From Zeugodacus cucurbitae (lineage: Eukaryota > Arthropoda > Insecta > Diptera > Tephritidae): a stretch of DNA of 64,000 nucleotides. Position 1 is the stretch's first letter; each line of letters starts with the position of its first letter. Below, one piece after another: positions 11,920-24,614 of this stretch. The notes under the pieces were generated by a model. It saw nothing but the letters and a program-made list of their open reading frames with translations, was not told the DNA's origin and ran no database searches. The translations under genes were made by a program, and so were the position numbers. The stretch is from the NCBI RefSeq assembly GCF_028554725.1, contig NC_071668.1, forward strand, positions 55,471,732 to 55,535,731, read 5' to 3'.

Positions 11920-14900
11920 ACGAAAGCTTTAAAAAAAAAAAATCTCTAAAGAATCCTCTTCCAATGTAATTTATCAAAGGGATATAAAGAGGTACTAGAA
12001 AATTTACACACGAATAAGGGACTCAGCAATTTTCCGAGTTCGTCCAGGTAGTTTGAAAATTAAACCTTAAAAAAATATACAAATGGCTGAGATGTTGTCA
12101 ATTTTATCCGAGTTGAGTATTTTTTGGATCTATTCGATACTATATTTTTCGGATCTATTATTTAGACCGTTCGAGAGTTTTTAAATATTTTTTTTTAATA
12201 AATGTATGACTATTTTAGGCTGTTACGTCCCAAGGGTAAAGACCGGGTTCATATTCAAATTTTCAATATATGTATGTATGTATGTATATCAGCTCCCTCC
12301 TTTTTATGACACACTATTATTTGTCGGCGAAACGTATATTGGATATTTTTGCCAACACTGAACTTTCATTTCCTCAAAATTAACTTAATATTGTCATGAA
12401 ATTCAAACAGTTTGTTTTTTCATAATCAATGATCCAAGGCGTCTTCAAACCGAACTTGTAAAATTCACCCTTTAATGTAGGTACTACTATTTAGACGTTG
12501 ATTCATGATATTCCACATTAATATGAATTATGAATAATATCAAATCTCAAGAGGAGGAATACCTTTAAGTTGCTGAGCAGTTAAACTGTAGCTCTAAACC
12601 GCGGAGCTTTTAAACTATATTTGGAAGAAAACCTCTGAAACTACGAAGCTTTTAAACACCGGAGCTTTGAGGTGCTTTTTTATATCATAAATAGTTTTGA
12701 AGTTTTGGCAATATCAGCCAGAATCACGGTGATCCAATCGAGTTGTACTACTGATAAGTTGATTAACCAACTCAAGCAAAAGCTTGGTCATAATTGTGGG
12801 TGAACTTAGTTTTGATAACCGATAGTTATTTAGTTGATAACCGATATCGTAAGAGTATATTGCTGTGATAACTGAGAATAATAATCAGTGACCATAATCG
12901 ACATCGACGGCAACTGATTATTATTTTTAAATATATCCATTTAAGCTGTCAACGATTTGATGTTGTTTGCTAAATGAATTTTTTTAAACCGTTAGTGCTT
13001 TATTACGTTGATTGCGTTTTATTGCTAAAGGTCATTTTGTTCTGTTTTGATACTTTCATAGCTAAGATAAACATTACTAAGTTCACTGTCTGCAGAAACT
13101 AGACTTTATCAACTAGGCAATTTGGATCGTAAATATTTATAAACATCCACATTCAACCAAACACCTGTATACAATTTTTAGGTTTAATTAAATAGTTTGC
13201 GATAGTTGGAATCGGAAATGCCTACACAAATGACGTGTTGACGATGAAAATCATACCTGCGAGATCGCATATTATGCGTAAACATATCGTACATAACAGA
13301 GTTATTAAAGCAAATTTTTAAACTGTTCTAAATTGCCAAAAAAAGGAGTCAAAAATAATCGCAATTTGTACTATGTGCAAAGTCCAGATAAACTCTTTAT
13401 TGTAGAATAAAATTTTCCATGTTTTTATGATATCAATCAGTTGTTTTTCGATTTCATGTTATCCAAGTCGTTATTTTCATGCTATTGATAATTTATAATT
13501 TTTGAACTTATTGGGCAAAATTCAAGAAACTCACTAGATCATATCTAACTTCATGACGTGTCGAAAAGAGGGCGCTCCCAGAAGTTTATTTTAATCTAAT
13601 CATCAATAGCTTTATTAATTACGTGTATAAAGTTTGGACATGTTCTTCGTATAATAAGGCATTTGAAGTATTCATATGATATATTTTTCCGACTACATTT
13701 TTAGTTACATAGTTTAGATTAAGAGCAGAGTTGGAGAACTATCGATGGAACTAAACTGTTGTCAACTATCGATGGCGACGACTATCGATAGTTCTCCACT
13801 AATTCTAATTGAGAAACTTATATTTGCGACTTGTTCTCGAACGGGCTGGAAACGGCGGTTCCTTTTGACGACGTGAACTCCAAAGTATAGACCATGTATA
13901 TCGAGGAAGCGTTTTGAACCCTCCTCAAATTTGCTTTGGCTTTATATCAATTTTAGCCAATTTGCCTGGTTTGAAAAAGGTACACCCTGAGAAACAAGTA
14001 GCTGAAATAAATTTATTAGAAACTTGAAATTAGTGCAAAATAAATATAAAGACACTTTTACCTTAAACGTTTTCGTGTTGTTTTAAAAAAATGTATGTGC
14101 TCCATTATAGTTTATAACTTCCTCAAGAAGTTGTGGTTTGGAGTTTATCAGAGAATGAATTCCCTTAAGTCTCTGATATCTTTAAACTGGCGAACACGGC
14201 GGAAAACTTGGATCGTTAGCATGAACCATCTCTACTGTGTTCAGATTTGGAGTCTGAAGTGGTCAGTTAAGCGAGGAAATACTTTTGATAACCCAAAACT
14301 ATTTAGTCCCCTCCGACTGATTAATCGTTTTGTTATTCTGCTGAAAAATCAACTCAGGCTCAACAAAAATCTTCTGCAAATATCACCAGAACTTGATCCA
14401 ACAGCTGCACATAATACTTCAAGTACATTTTCGTAGAAACGAAAGATATTCGTGTGAAGATTCATCTCCAAAGTTTCGTATTTTAGATCTCCAGTATGCT
14501 GTTCGGACCATTTAAATTAAAATTTTTCCATCTGAAAAAATTTCAATTTTCCAAAATAGGGTCAAATAAGAAATCTAAAACTAAAAAAACTCTAAAAATG
14601 CTTGGAAATTCTGATATATATTATATGCTGATTATATATTGAGGAAGTATATATAGTGGAACGTTTGAGAGAAAGATTCCTTGACAGACTTCTGAACCTT
14701 TTTCGCTATGCAACGAGATATATGGGATTTTGATTTTGCTTTGAAGTTGATTACAATTGGACTTCGTCTAATAATTTCCATTTTCATTAAAGAAGAACTC
14801 GTTCTGACGAAAGTTCAAAACATCAAAGTGGTGCACTTAACCTTACAAAAGCCAACAGGAAAGGCAATTATGCTTACAAAAAGAATTTTTTAAACAGCTA

Positions 14901-14960
14901 GTAATAATCATTAAAACAGCTTTAGAAAGTGAGAAGAATTTTGAAAAAATAAAACAAACC
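11920..14960. other. No gene seen
   Basis: AT-rich with scattered chance ORFs. The 113-codon plus ORF at 14,095-14,436 and the 61-codon ORF at 14,708-14,893 have no domain I recognise; they may be fragments of a decayed element. An inverted repeat at 13,732-13,798 is listed separately. Confidence 0.5.
13732..13798. repeat. Inverted repeat with three ATCGAT cores
   Basis: 'tggagaactatcgat' (13,732-13,746) is exactly the reverse complement of 'atcgatagttctcca' (13,784-13,798): 15-bp arms around a 37-bp spacer, with a third 'actatcgatgg' in the spacer (13,765-13,775). TATCGATA, seen in the right arm, is the known binding core (DRE) of the fly factors DREF and BEAF-32. This may equally be the end structure of a small transposon. 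Confidence 0.7.
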
Positions 14961-16769
14961 GATTTTGTTTACATTTGCGCAGATGCTCCCACAAATTGTA
15001 AACAAAAATGTGTGCTTGAAAGCTCCACAGATGCGTTACAAAAGCATATATTTTTAGCTTTAAAGGTCAAAGACTCGGGCCACTCAATGGGACTGCTGTG
15101 TAAATTGTAATGAAGTGACACACAATGCAACGATGATGATGCAGCAGCCGAACGGAGATGCTGACGCAGCTGTCGGATATGCGTACGCGGGGGGTGCCAA
15201 CTGGCACAGTCTTCTTGCCGACAGACCCAGCAAGTATGCGTAAGTGTATAATACATTTGCTTGTAAACATAAAATTAATTGAATGGACTTAGTACCGTAG
15301 TTGCGCGCTGTTGAGAGTGCGTCTGATGGGCAATTCGCCGGAGAGTGTACACACAACCATACATTTATATAGATTTATATTGTGTTTGTAGCACGCACAA
15401 CTGGGGCTTACGTGTAGCACTCACTGCCTGCATGACTCGCCATTGGACTTTGGACTTGCTACGAGCGGGAATTGCCTAAATAGAAAAAAGCTTGAAAAAA
15501 AAAAATGAATTTGTAAATAAAAAGCAACGCATTGTGTATGCGCGCCATGCTAATGAATAGAATTGTGCGCCAGACAAGAATGCAGGCTAAACAAAATAAC
15601 AGCCTTCTGGCTGGGCGAACGACTGCGCAGCGTTTAAGCAAAGCATAAACAAAAACCAAAAAGAAAATAATAAAAAAATAATAAAAATCAAAAAGTCAGA
15701 AATTCCCAACAAAGTTCGCTGCTAGCAATTTGAACGTGTGTGTACATATGCTATTTATGTTTTTAGCGTAATCACCCATTCACATACACGCTAATTAATT
15801 GCCAATTTGTTTTGCAAACTTTGCGAATTAACACGAATTTCGTATTTCTTAAAAATACTTTCCTATTTGTCTGCCTACGCTTTAGTGACTGCTATGGACT
15901 GAACCGTCTTGATTCGGTGTGCATTCATTATCGCAGGGCAAAGGCTTATCGTTTAATTTGCTGTGTCCACTCCGCCTGTACACTGTTCTGCTCCAGTTTC
16001 TTTTGAGTTAGTAATCACCTGTTTGACAAGTCACCCACCATAGCCGGCCGGCAACAGCACGCTGCCATACATCCACACACACATATACAAATATATGACT
16101 GTGTGCGCAGCATTTGAAGCTGGTAGGCAGGCGCGTTCCAAAGTCTAACGGTAATTTCGTCGCACCGATTGAAGTCGTCGCTTGCTAGTTGGCACGAGCA
16201 TATTCTTTGAAAGCGCTGATAATTATGTATTTGCTGAATTTAATTGGTGAACACTTAAGAATGATTAATTGTTATTTTTTGTGTTAGCGCTAATCAGCCA
16301 CCCCCGCACGCATACACTTACATTTTGATTTGTTTGGACAGAAAGAAGTGCAATAAACAAATCGCATATGTCCTTGCAAGTGAATATTCACCTTGCCGCT
16401 GCTGCCGCGCGAAGAACAAATCGTGATGATGTCATGACTGCGCCACGTGATCGGCTAGGTACATTGTCGATGGAATATTCCATTTAACGAAATGCAAGCT
16501 GTAGCCGTAAGGTAATAATTCATTCCCTTTTTGTATGTATGTATGTATCAGCGAATTTGAGTTCTTTAGTTTTCTATGCATTTTCAAGGTGAAAATTAAT
16601 TTACATACAATATGTAACAAAATCTTGAAAAGCTATGTAAATAACATGTAATTTGAAGAATATAAAAAATACTTTAATTTTCATTGTTGTTCACTTCTTT
16701 GTGGTAATTTTAAATTACAGTACATTACATAGTACTGCAAAGTTAACTGTCAATTAATTAAGGGGTAAC
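14961..16769. other. Less AT-rich stretch, possible exon or enhancer, no firm gene
   Basis: Between about 15,060 and 16,420 base composition is raised and CA-rich tracts occur. Overlapping ORFs on both strands reach 95 codons without any known domain. One short plus-strand frame (ATG at 15,133) runs into a consensus GTAAGT at 15,240; see findings. No gene can be named. Confidence 0.35.
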
Positions 16770-18332
16770 ATGGATTTCGTGTAGGGACCGAGAGGGTAAT
16801 CTGGTAACGGATGTCCAGAGCATACTGTGACTATGGAGGGAACACTTCTCCGACCTGCTGAATGGCAGTGAAAGTACAACACCAGGAGATGGCGACCATG
16901 AAAAAATTCGAATAGCAATTACCCGCTTGAAGAAAAACAGCGGCGGGCGACCGAGTTATTCAAATACGGCGGCGAAGAACTGATAAGGTGCATGCATCAG
17001 CTTCTTTGCAGAATATGGTCGGAAGAAAGCAGGCCCGACGATTGGAATTTCAGTGTGCTCTGCCCAATCCATAAAAAAGGTGACCCCACAATCTGCGCCA
17101 ATTACCGTGGTATAAGTCTCCTCAATATCGCATATAAGGTTTTGTCGACCGTATTGTGTGAAAGACTAAAGCCCACCGTCAACGAACCGATTGGACCTTA
17201 TCAGTGTGGCTTTAGATCTGGAAAATCGACGTTGGACCAGATATTCACCATGCGCAAAATCTTGGAAAAGACCCGAGAGAGTAGAATCGATACTCACCAT
17301 CTTTTCATCGATTTTAAGGCTGCCTTCGATAGCATGAAAAGGAGTTGCCTTTATGCCGCGCGGTCTGAATTTGGTATCCCTGCAAAACTAATACGGCTGT
17401 GTATGTTGACGTTGAGCAACACCAAAAGCTCCGTCAGGATCGGGAAGGACCTCTCCGAGCCGTTCGATACCAAACGAGGCTTCAGACAGGGTGACTCACT
17501 ATCGTGCGACTTCTTCAATCTATTACTGGAAAAAATAATACGAGCTGCAGTGCTAAATAGAGAAGGTACAATCTTCTACAAGAGTGTACAGCTGCTGGCG
17601 TATGCCGATGATATTGATATCATCGGAAGCAACAACCGCGCCTTTTGTTCTGCTTTTTCCAGTCTAGATAAAGAAGCGAAGCGTATGGGTCTGGTGGGGA
17701 ATGAGGACATGACGAAATATCTCCTGTCATCAAACAAACAGTCAGGGCACTCGCGTCTTGGCTCCCACGTCACTGTTGACAGTCATAACTTTGAAGTTGT
17801 AGATAATTTCGTCTATCTGGGAACCAGCATTAACATTAACAGCAGAATCACTCTTACCAACAGGTGCTACTATGGACTGAGAAGGCATTTGAAAAGTAAA
17901 GTCCTCTCTCGACGAACAAAACCAAACTCTACAAGTCTCTCATCATTCCCGTCCTACTTTACAGTGCAGAAGCGTGGACGATCTCAACATCCGATGAGAC
18001 GACACTAGGAGTTTTCGAGAGAAAGGTTTTGCGTAAGATTTATGGTCCTCTGAACATTGCCAACGGCGAATACCGCAGACGATGGAACGATGAGCTATAT
18101 GACGACACAAACATAGTTCAGCGAATGAAAAGACAGCGGCTACGCTGGCTAGGTCATGTTGTACGAATGAATGAAAACAGAGGACGACCTCCACTCCGGT
18201 GGAAAGACCAAGTGCAAAGTGACCTGGTTTCACTTGGTGTTTCCAGTTGGCGCCAAAAAGCAAAAAAAGGGGAACGAGTGGCGCGCTCTGGTGGATTCGG
18301 CTATAATCGCTTGAAGCGGTTTCTACGCCAAA
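16770..18332 (+). mobile_element. RTE-clade LINE, 5'-truncated, with one frameshift
   Basis: The stretch encodes the reverse transcriptase and C-terminal part of an RTE (BovB-like) non-LTR retrotransposon. A frame with stops from ~16,785 reads into the 338-codon ORF at 16,992-18,008. RT landmarks are in order: 'GISLLNIAYKVLS', 'HHLFIDFKAAFDS', 'FRQGDSLSCDFFN', then the catalytic 'LLAYADDIDIIG' (~17,595-17,630). At ~17,920 a one-base shift moves the reading into the next frame, which gives 'VLLYSAEAWTIS' and the usual RTE tail 'RLRWLGHVVRMNENRGR' (18,029-18,330). The endonuclease half is missing, and the 3' end runs into a (ta)n tract. This looks moderately young but non-functional. The ORF is not a host gene. 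Confidence 0.9.
16992..18008 (+). pseudogene. RTE reverse transcriptase ORF (338 codons), frameshifted at the end
   Basis: This is the longest open part of the RTE element. The ATG at 16,992 is only the first Met of a truncated ORF2; upstream homology continues past it ('REHFSDLLNG' near 16,840). The YADD catalytic motif is intact. The last ~25 codons are out of the true frame because of the shift near 17,920, so the RTE C-terminus is found instead at 18,029-18,330. With no endonuclease and a shifted C-terminus it cannot make the full ORF2 protein. Confidence 0.85.
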
Positions 18333-20579
18333 TATATATGTATATATATATAACACATGGATTTCACGACTTCAAAAAATATACCTTTTTAGTATTCTAT
18401 TAAATTCTACAACATTTCTAGAATATTTATCTAGAATTTCAAGTTAATCCAAGTAATGGTTTTGGAGTTACAGTCTAAAAAAGTTATTCGCTCCAGCATA
18501 GCTCGATAGTCACTTAAAACTTGAAAAGCGTGATTATTTAAGATTTTCCGAGGACTACTTATTAGATCTCATGAACTTTTAGACAAGTCTACGAGATAGA
18601 GTTTTCAAGATTTTGGATTTTTGTAAAACTTCTACCTAATATATAATTTTCATTTTTTTTTTTTGGCAATAACTAGTCTTAACTAAACTTATTTCAATTC
18701 AGATGATCCTGCTGACGTGCTTTTTTACAATGTCTGACGTAAAATGTGTATCTTTGGAAGGCCATGTCAGTATAACCTATGACAAATTTGGCGATTTTCT
18801 TGATTTTTTTAAAGAAACTACTCGATAGAATGTTTTAAAGTTTTTTTTGGACACAATATGGTATATTTTCAAAAAAATTTTAAGTTTTTTTTTACAAAAA
18901 TAACGCAGTTGTGTTCTATCTTCTGAGGTGCCAAAAAAAGTTCCGCAACTGCTGACATGATTCCGGCCAAATGAATATAAAAGATGAAAAAAGGTTATTA
19001 AAGTTGAAGATATATATTTGAGAGGTAAACTTGGATGCAAACTGAAACAGAAGAAATAAAATGTTAAGAAGCTAGAACAGCTTAGGATTTTACAATGACT
19101 TATGTAGATTGAGATCCCGTTTTTTATAATAAAATAAGAATATTTTTCAGAAGATTTGCCGAAACATTGTGCTAAAACGGCATTATAACTTCTTACACCC
19201 AACCACCCTTTTCCTTACTTATCAGAATAAATTGTCAAAGTCAGGTCTTTTTTGAGGCCTCTGGGCTGGCCTAACATCTTATGGCAAAAGCTGCAGTACT
19301 TCCAATATGAACTGTGAAAACATAATTTTATAAAATGGTTGTACAACATTCCACTTTTCCATATAAGAAAATTACTTTTCGTATTCATGCAATCTGCAGG
19401 ATCAGTAATTTAAAGGCTGCATTTAAAATATGTTAACTTTAATTTTAATTTTAATTTTCAGAATCTAGTATAACTCATTGTTATTACAGGTTTTTAAGTA
19501 TATTATTATATTAATTTTTTGATATTATAGTCATGAATAAAGTCTGGTATTCACGGTTACGTAAGAAGTTTTATTATCTTACTATTTTTAACCACATTAC
19601 GGACATCTGGAAATGTTTATACATATATTAGTATACTCAGAACCAGTTACAGAGCTCATTTTCCGTCATTTTTCTTGTCTGCCTGAATTTCTATATCTTT
19701 GTATTGGCGAATCTTATTCCGCCTTTTTGTTTTGTTCGCCAAATATGTATAGCTAACTTTTCCAACTGTCGATTACTTGCCCACCCTCAACTACACTTCT
19801 TAGTGACTAATCTTTAGTAGAGACTTAAGCTGTTCTTTTTAAGCTACAGTCTAGCCATAGAACTGTTACCAACTGTCCAGAATCTGCACTCTCATATTCT
19901 TTTACAGTAATTCTCTTAATTGGCACACTTCGTAATTTCATTTAAATATGTTTAGCCTTTAATCACTCTTAATTGCATATAAGTATACTCATTATATATT
20001 CTCTTAAAAGTAAATTTGTTTTAATTTCTTTGCGGATGTTTGAGAGTACATAGTCTCGCTTATTCTTCGCTCGCTATGGCCATACGAGTATAGTGGGTGT
20101 TATCAGTATATCAATGTAAAAACAACAAAGCGATTAAAATTGGCTTTGAGGTTAAGTACGCTGTCTGTGAAGTTTTTGATTTATTAACCGCTTATTTAGT
20201 TCCTTTTTCAACTCGCACGTATTTACCCGTAAACATATACATATATTTTAAGAACAAAGCTTTTAATGTAAATTATAAATATTTTTGTCTTTAACATAGC
20301 CTAAAAATATCAAGAAGTAATATAAATCTGAAGACAGAAATTGAAAAATGAAATTGTGTTTCTTTCGGAATAAAATTTACCTTTTAAAAATATTACATAT
20401 AAAATTCATGACAGAAGAAATCGGATGTATCCATCCGGCCATCAGAAAAATTCAATAATTAAATGAGGTTTTATCTGGAAAAGGATGAAAATCTGTTGAC
20501 TATACACATATGTATATCGGTAAATATATAAACTACATGATGTCATTAAACGGGAATGTTTTCTTCAGCAGTGCCTTCA
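18333..20579. other. No gene seen
   Basis: AT-rich. The 141-codon minus ORF at 18,777-19,202 is rich in Phe/Lys/Ser codons expected from A/T tracts and has no domain. I see no splice-supported exon or RNA gene. Confidence 0.55.
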
Positions 20580-21165
20580 TGTACAAAAATAAAAAAGTGA
20601 GAAAATGCCATCCGTCACTCTTGAAATCCAGAAACTCCCCAAAAGTCCAAAGATTTCGGTCTAAAGTAGAAATGGAGTTGGACAAGTCATGACATCCGGA
20701 AACAATTCGATGAATACTCCAAGACCAGAATTTTACGGAGTATCGCGAGCAAGAAGCTGTTGATTAATATTCGGCTCGGTTAAAATTTTTTAAGAAGCAT
20801 TTACACAATGATACACATTTTTGGATTTATTCGGTGAGGACTGATGTCATATTATAGCCAGTGTCGCCCGGTGTCGGAAAGCTACATTTCGAGAAATCAA
20901 CTATGGACAAATCTTAATATCTTGAAATCTGGAAGGACAAAATTTGATTTAGAAGTGAACATGTACACTGAGAGTTCGGGATGATTTCCGTTTTTACAGG
21001 ACAATGTTCCAAAACGCATTTGAGTATTGTACAGACATGGCTGATTTGAATTGCCATGTGTTGCAACTCCCAACCAGTCACCAGACAATAATATCATCTA
21101 GATTTCCGTTCTTTGACTTCGACTTGGGATAGATATCTCAATAAATCTGGATGAGAAAATAGAAA
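20580..21165 (+). mobile_element. Tc1/mariner-superfamily transposase relic (Tc1-like)
   Basis: In the plus strand near 20,990-21,095, frames with stops give 'FLQDNVPKRI' and then 'PNQSPDNNII'. These match the Tc1-family signature 'QDN.PKH ... QSPDLNPIE', in which the D of QDN and the E of NPIE are catalytic; the glutamate position here reads isoleucine. Upstream, frames near 20,690-20,800 give basic helix-rich peptides ('RSIASKKLL') compatible with the DNA-binding half. Terminal inverted repeats were not found. It is an old, inactive copy. Confidence 0.6.
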
Positions 21166-23269
21166 TTGGCATAATCTTGATTTGATGTCAAAAATGGAAA
21201 ATAGTTTATTCGTCCTCCCCTCTTTCATATACCAAACGTAATAACTTTCTTATCTTTGTTTGACTTTAAAAGGACAGTACCATAAGAAATTAGCCTTCAA
21301 AAGAAAGCCGATATTTTATTAAAAATATGATTTATTTTTCAGAATAGATACAGTTACATTCTCTCTAATGCCTCAAGTTCTTTAACTCGTTTTCATCTAG
21401 AGTTCTGTCTCCATGGAGGCAGTTACCTCCTCATTCCGCTGAAATGTCGGCGATTCGGCGCTAATTTATATCACACCGTGGAAGTTTGAGAAAATGATGG
21501 TCTTTTCTATCTTTTTCATCGATAGAAGAGTCTTCGCCTTCAAGGAAATAGGTTCGCCAGTTGAAGTCCACTGTTCTTTTTTGACCTCTGCTATGTACTA
21601 GAAGGTGAAGTTGCGCGATATCTTCAAACGGCGGACTGCCAAAACAAGATTTGTTATGTTATCCTTCTCGTGGTGGTTAAACTATTAAGTCGCTATGTAG
21701 TCTCACACAGAGAGCTAGTGAAACCAAATCAAAAAAAAAACGATTCTCATATTTCTGACTAATACTTTCGTAACGTTTTCTATGTGACTTGAATCAGACG
21801 TTTCTGTTATTTCCGGGCAATTTTGCGGCAGTGTGCACTTAGCGAGAAGTACTTAACCGTTTAAATATTATGTTTAGGCGCCATTGTACAAAATTCCCTG
21901 GCGGGATCCCAATTTACACACAAAGGAAACTACATACTATTTATAAATACTTCCCTATCAGCAAAAATATTTAAATAAAATATATATAAAATGTATGTAT
22001 TCATATCACCAAATCTCAATTTTATTCAAACGATTGCAACATTTTAGTTGGAAATTACATCAGTCTAGTTTTCTTGATTAAGACAGATCTTGATTGCGGA
22101 TGAAAATGAAAACCTTTTTATGCAGACCTTAGTAACAAATATTAAAACTCGACTTCCTACACGTACCACAGTGAAGTAGTGGGTGGACTTGAGTACCACG
22201 GTAATAAAATATAATTGAAAAAAAAAAAAATAAACAAAAATAATAATAAGAAAGGTAGTACCGAATTCTGCTGAAACCGGAATCACATGATTTTGAACAA
22301 TATACCTAGTGATTATAGTAACTAAAATATTTGTACTGTGTGAAGTCGATGATAGAGGAAATTTTAACGGAACCTCGATGAAGGTCTAAATCGATATCTT
22401 CATATATATATTATTGATATATACAGAATAAAGTCGGTTGGAAGCACCAAGATCCTACTTCGGTATACTGGGCAAATTAAATCGAAATGAATATTAAGAA
22501 TATAGTTTCACTCAATTTTGTATCATAAATTAAATATATTTGATTTTCATACAACTGAAGAATGAAAATTGTTGTATTTGGCTGAGATCTCCAAAGAAAA
22601 ACCCACCAAGTTTCATCAACATATTTTAATGTTTACACAAATTATCGCTTACATGGAGAGGCGAACGCATAAGGAATCCGAAAATAAAGTCGTCTCACGG
22701 ATTAAAGGCATTCAGAAATCAATTAGTCCTATCAACTTGATCAGTTTGTAACATATAAACTCTATATCTATCTCTCTAAGTTCTAAAAAAACTATTATAC
22801 GCTGTACAACTTGTTGCTAGAGTATAAAAATAATTGTATAATATTTTTGCTTATCGTCCTAATTTGTTAACTACTGCACGAGTAGCAATTAAATGCAGAC
22901 AGCTTTTGATAATTATGATAATAAATCTATTTGTAGATATGTATGACAAACTGTTTGCGATTCAAGGTTGATACATATATAATTATAAGTTTCTTTTCTA
23001 TATTTGAACTTATATATCTATATTTTATTTTAGAAATAAAAGCGCATACAGGAAGTCATAGAGCAACACATGTCACGAATTTATAGTGGGTGATAAACCC
23101 ACTTAAAAATTATCAAAACTGAAGAGCGAAAATGCTTTAATAAATGAGTTTGATGACAACAGCTTGCAACCAAAAACACTAACACTTAACCGCTTTACCG
23201 TTATATTTTTTAATTCCTGATACAGTAAGGACTTTTATTAAAAAGTTTTGTTAAATTTGTTGGAATAGT
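21166..23269. other. No gene seen
   Basis: Short ORFs only. Minus strand 21,420-21,560 yields a hydrophilic peptide ('YFLEGEDSSIDEKDRKDH') that could be a fragment of a decayed transposon, but I cannot assign it. A small hairpin 'agtgggt..acccact' lies near 23,087-23,105. The last bases before 23,270 are the left flank of the LINE and probably the 5' part of the mariner relic resumed at 26,451. Confidence 0.45.
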
Positions 23270-23341
23270 TTTTGTTTGATGTCTGCGCCTGACGTGAATT
23301 TTAATAGTTTATGAGGCTTCACTAACGATATCTCCTCTAAC

Positions 23342-23716
23342 TTATCGTATTGCCCCTAAGTACCTGAAACGCTGCCTCGCTAAAGCAGGACAAACGCACA
23401 TGAGATGTTCCACTGTTTTCTTGGTCCCCCGCTCTTGACACTTTCTGCATTCCTCCTGATCTGACAGCCCCATCTTATAGGCATGTGTCGCTACTAGGCT
23501 GTGACCGGTAATAATGCCAACCATGGTCCTACAGCCCTTTCTATCAAGCGCCAGTAAGAGCCTTGTATACTTTTGATCTACCGTTTTGCACATAACCTTT
23601 GCAGTTTTAAACCCCGGTAGATACTTCCAGCGAGATTTGAGTTTTCTTGCCATGCACATGTCTATGTCGTCATACAGAATGTGAATGGATTTACCGATGT
23701 CGATCCTGTTTCTGGG
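23342..23716 (-). pseudogene. LOA-type LINE ORF2 C-terminal fragment
   Basis: The 105-codon frame contains 'KTAKVMCKTVDQKYTRLL' and 'EECRKCQERGTKKTVEHL', nearly the same as the C-terminus of the copy at 45,432-47,000. It is the region after RNase H, with a Cys/His cluster (C..C....H...C) typical of this LINE group. It is joined directly to the endonuclease part by an internal deletion near 23,718-23,724 and is out of frame with it. Confidence 0.85.
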
Positions 23717-23734
23717 TGACCAAGTTGAAAATTT

Positions 23735-24614
23735 TTCTTACACTGCGTCTACACGATTCAAGCTCCTTGTTCCACCAAGCGGGTCTCGTTTTGCGTTAGG
23801 GCCGTAGCATAGAACAAGCGGAATAATAAGCCTTAATAAGAGCACTGCAGAGGAGATTCAAACCCTCCTCTAACTGTGGAGAGTTGAACGCGCACGGTCT
23901 AAGTCTTTTACCAAACAGTATCTGTCGGTATCGTTCCCCGTTTGTAATTCTGAGGTTTCTTCTACCCTCACGTCTAGCTTTAACCTCAGTTCTAATAGAG
24001 AAGCGTATATATCTATGGTCAGAGAAAGACGGTGTACTTAGCACCCTCCAGTTCTCTACCTTTGTACCACCGCTGGTGTAAAGTGTAATGTCTAAGGACG
24101 TTTTTCGAGGTGGGTCCTATATAGGTAGGTGCCTCCCCTCGGTTTGCTATCACTAGATTACTTATTAAGATAAAGCTTAATAGGGACTCACCTCTTGAAT
24201 TTATATCTTGGCTTCCCCAAACCGTATGGTGGGCGATAGCGTCAGCGCCAACTACCAGCCTCTGCTTCCTTCTGCTGAATGTAGCCGCCAGCCTTCGGAG
24301 TTTTGCAGTCGGTGCCTCGCCGTCATATGGCAAGTAACAGGATGCAAGGAATTTGAGCTCATCCTTGCAATCCTTTACCGCCACCACCGTCAGGTCATCT
24401 GTGGAGAGATTTAAGTTAGCATGGGAATACAGCTTTTTGTTTACCAGTATCGCCGTTCTTACCTTGTTAATAATAATCGGGGTATATGTAAGTTGTGTAG
24501 TTAGGTGACTTTAGTCCAGCGACATGTTACCCGATGCTATCCATGGTTCTTGGACTAAAGCCACGTCGTAGCCGCCCATCTCTAGATTGAGAAGGACTCG
24601 GCAGAGGCGATCTT
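23735..24614 (-). pseudogene. LOA-type LINE endonuclease (APE-like) fragment of ORF2
   Basis: Minus-strand frames give, in order, 'VALVQEPWI' (~24,560), 'VVGADAIAHHTVWGSQD' (~24,240) and 'FSDHRYI' (~24,020). These are the QEPW, GADxNAHHxxWG and SDH motifs of the endonuclease that nicks target DNA for target-primed reverse transcription. The usual Asn in GADANAHH reads Ile here. 'WWNKELESCRRSVRKIFN' follows, the linker that should lead into RT, but sequence then jumps to the C-terminal region. Stops and shifts between the motifs make it non-functional. Confidence 0.85.

Noticed and set aside
18777..19202. 141-codon minus-strand ORF
   Set aside because: Composition follows the A/T-rich DNA; no signal peptide, domain or splice evidence.
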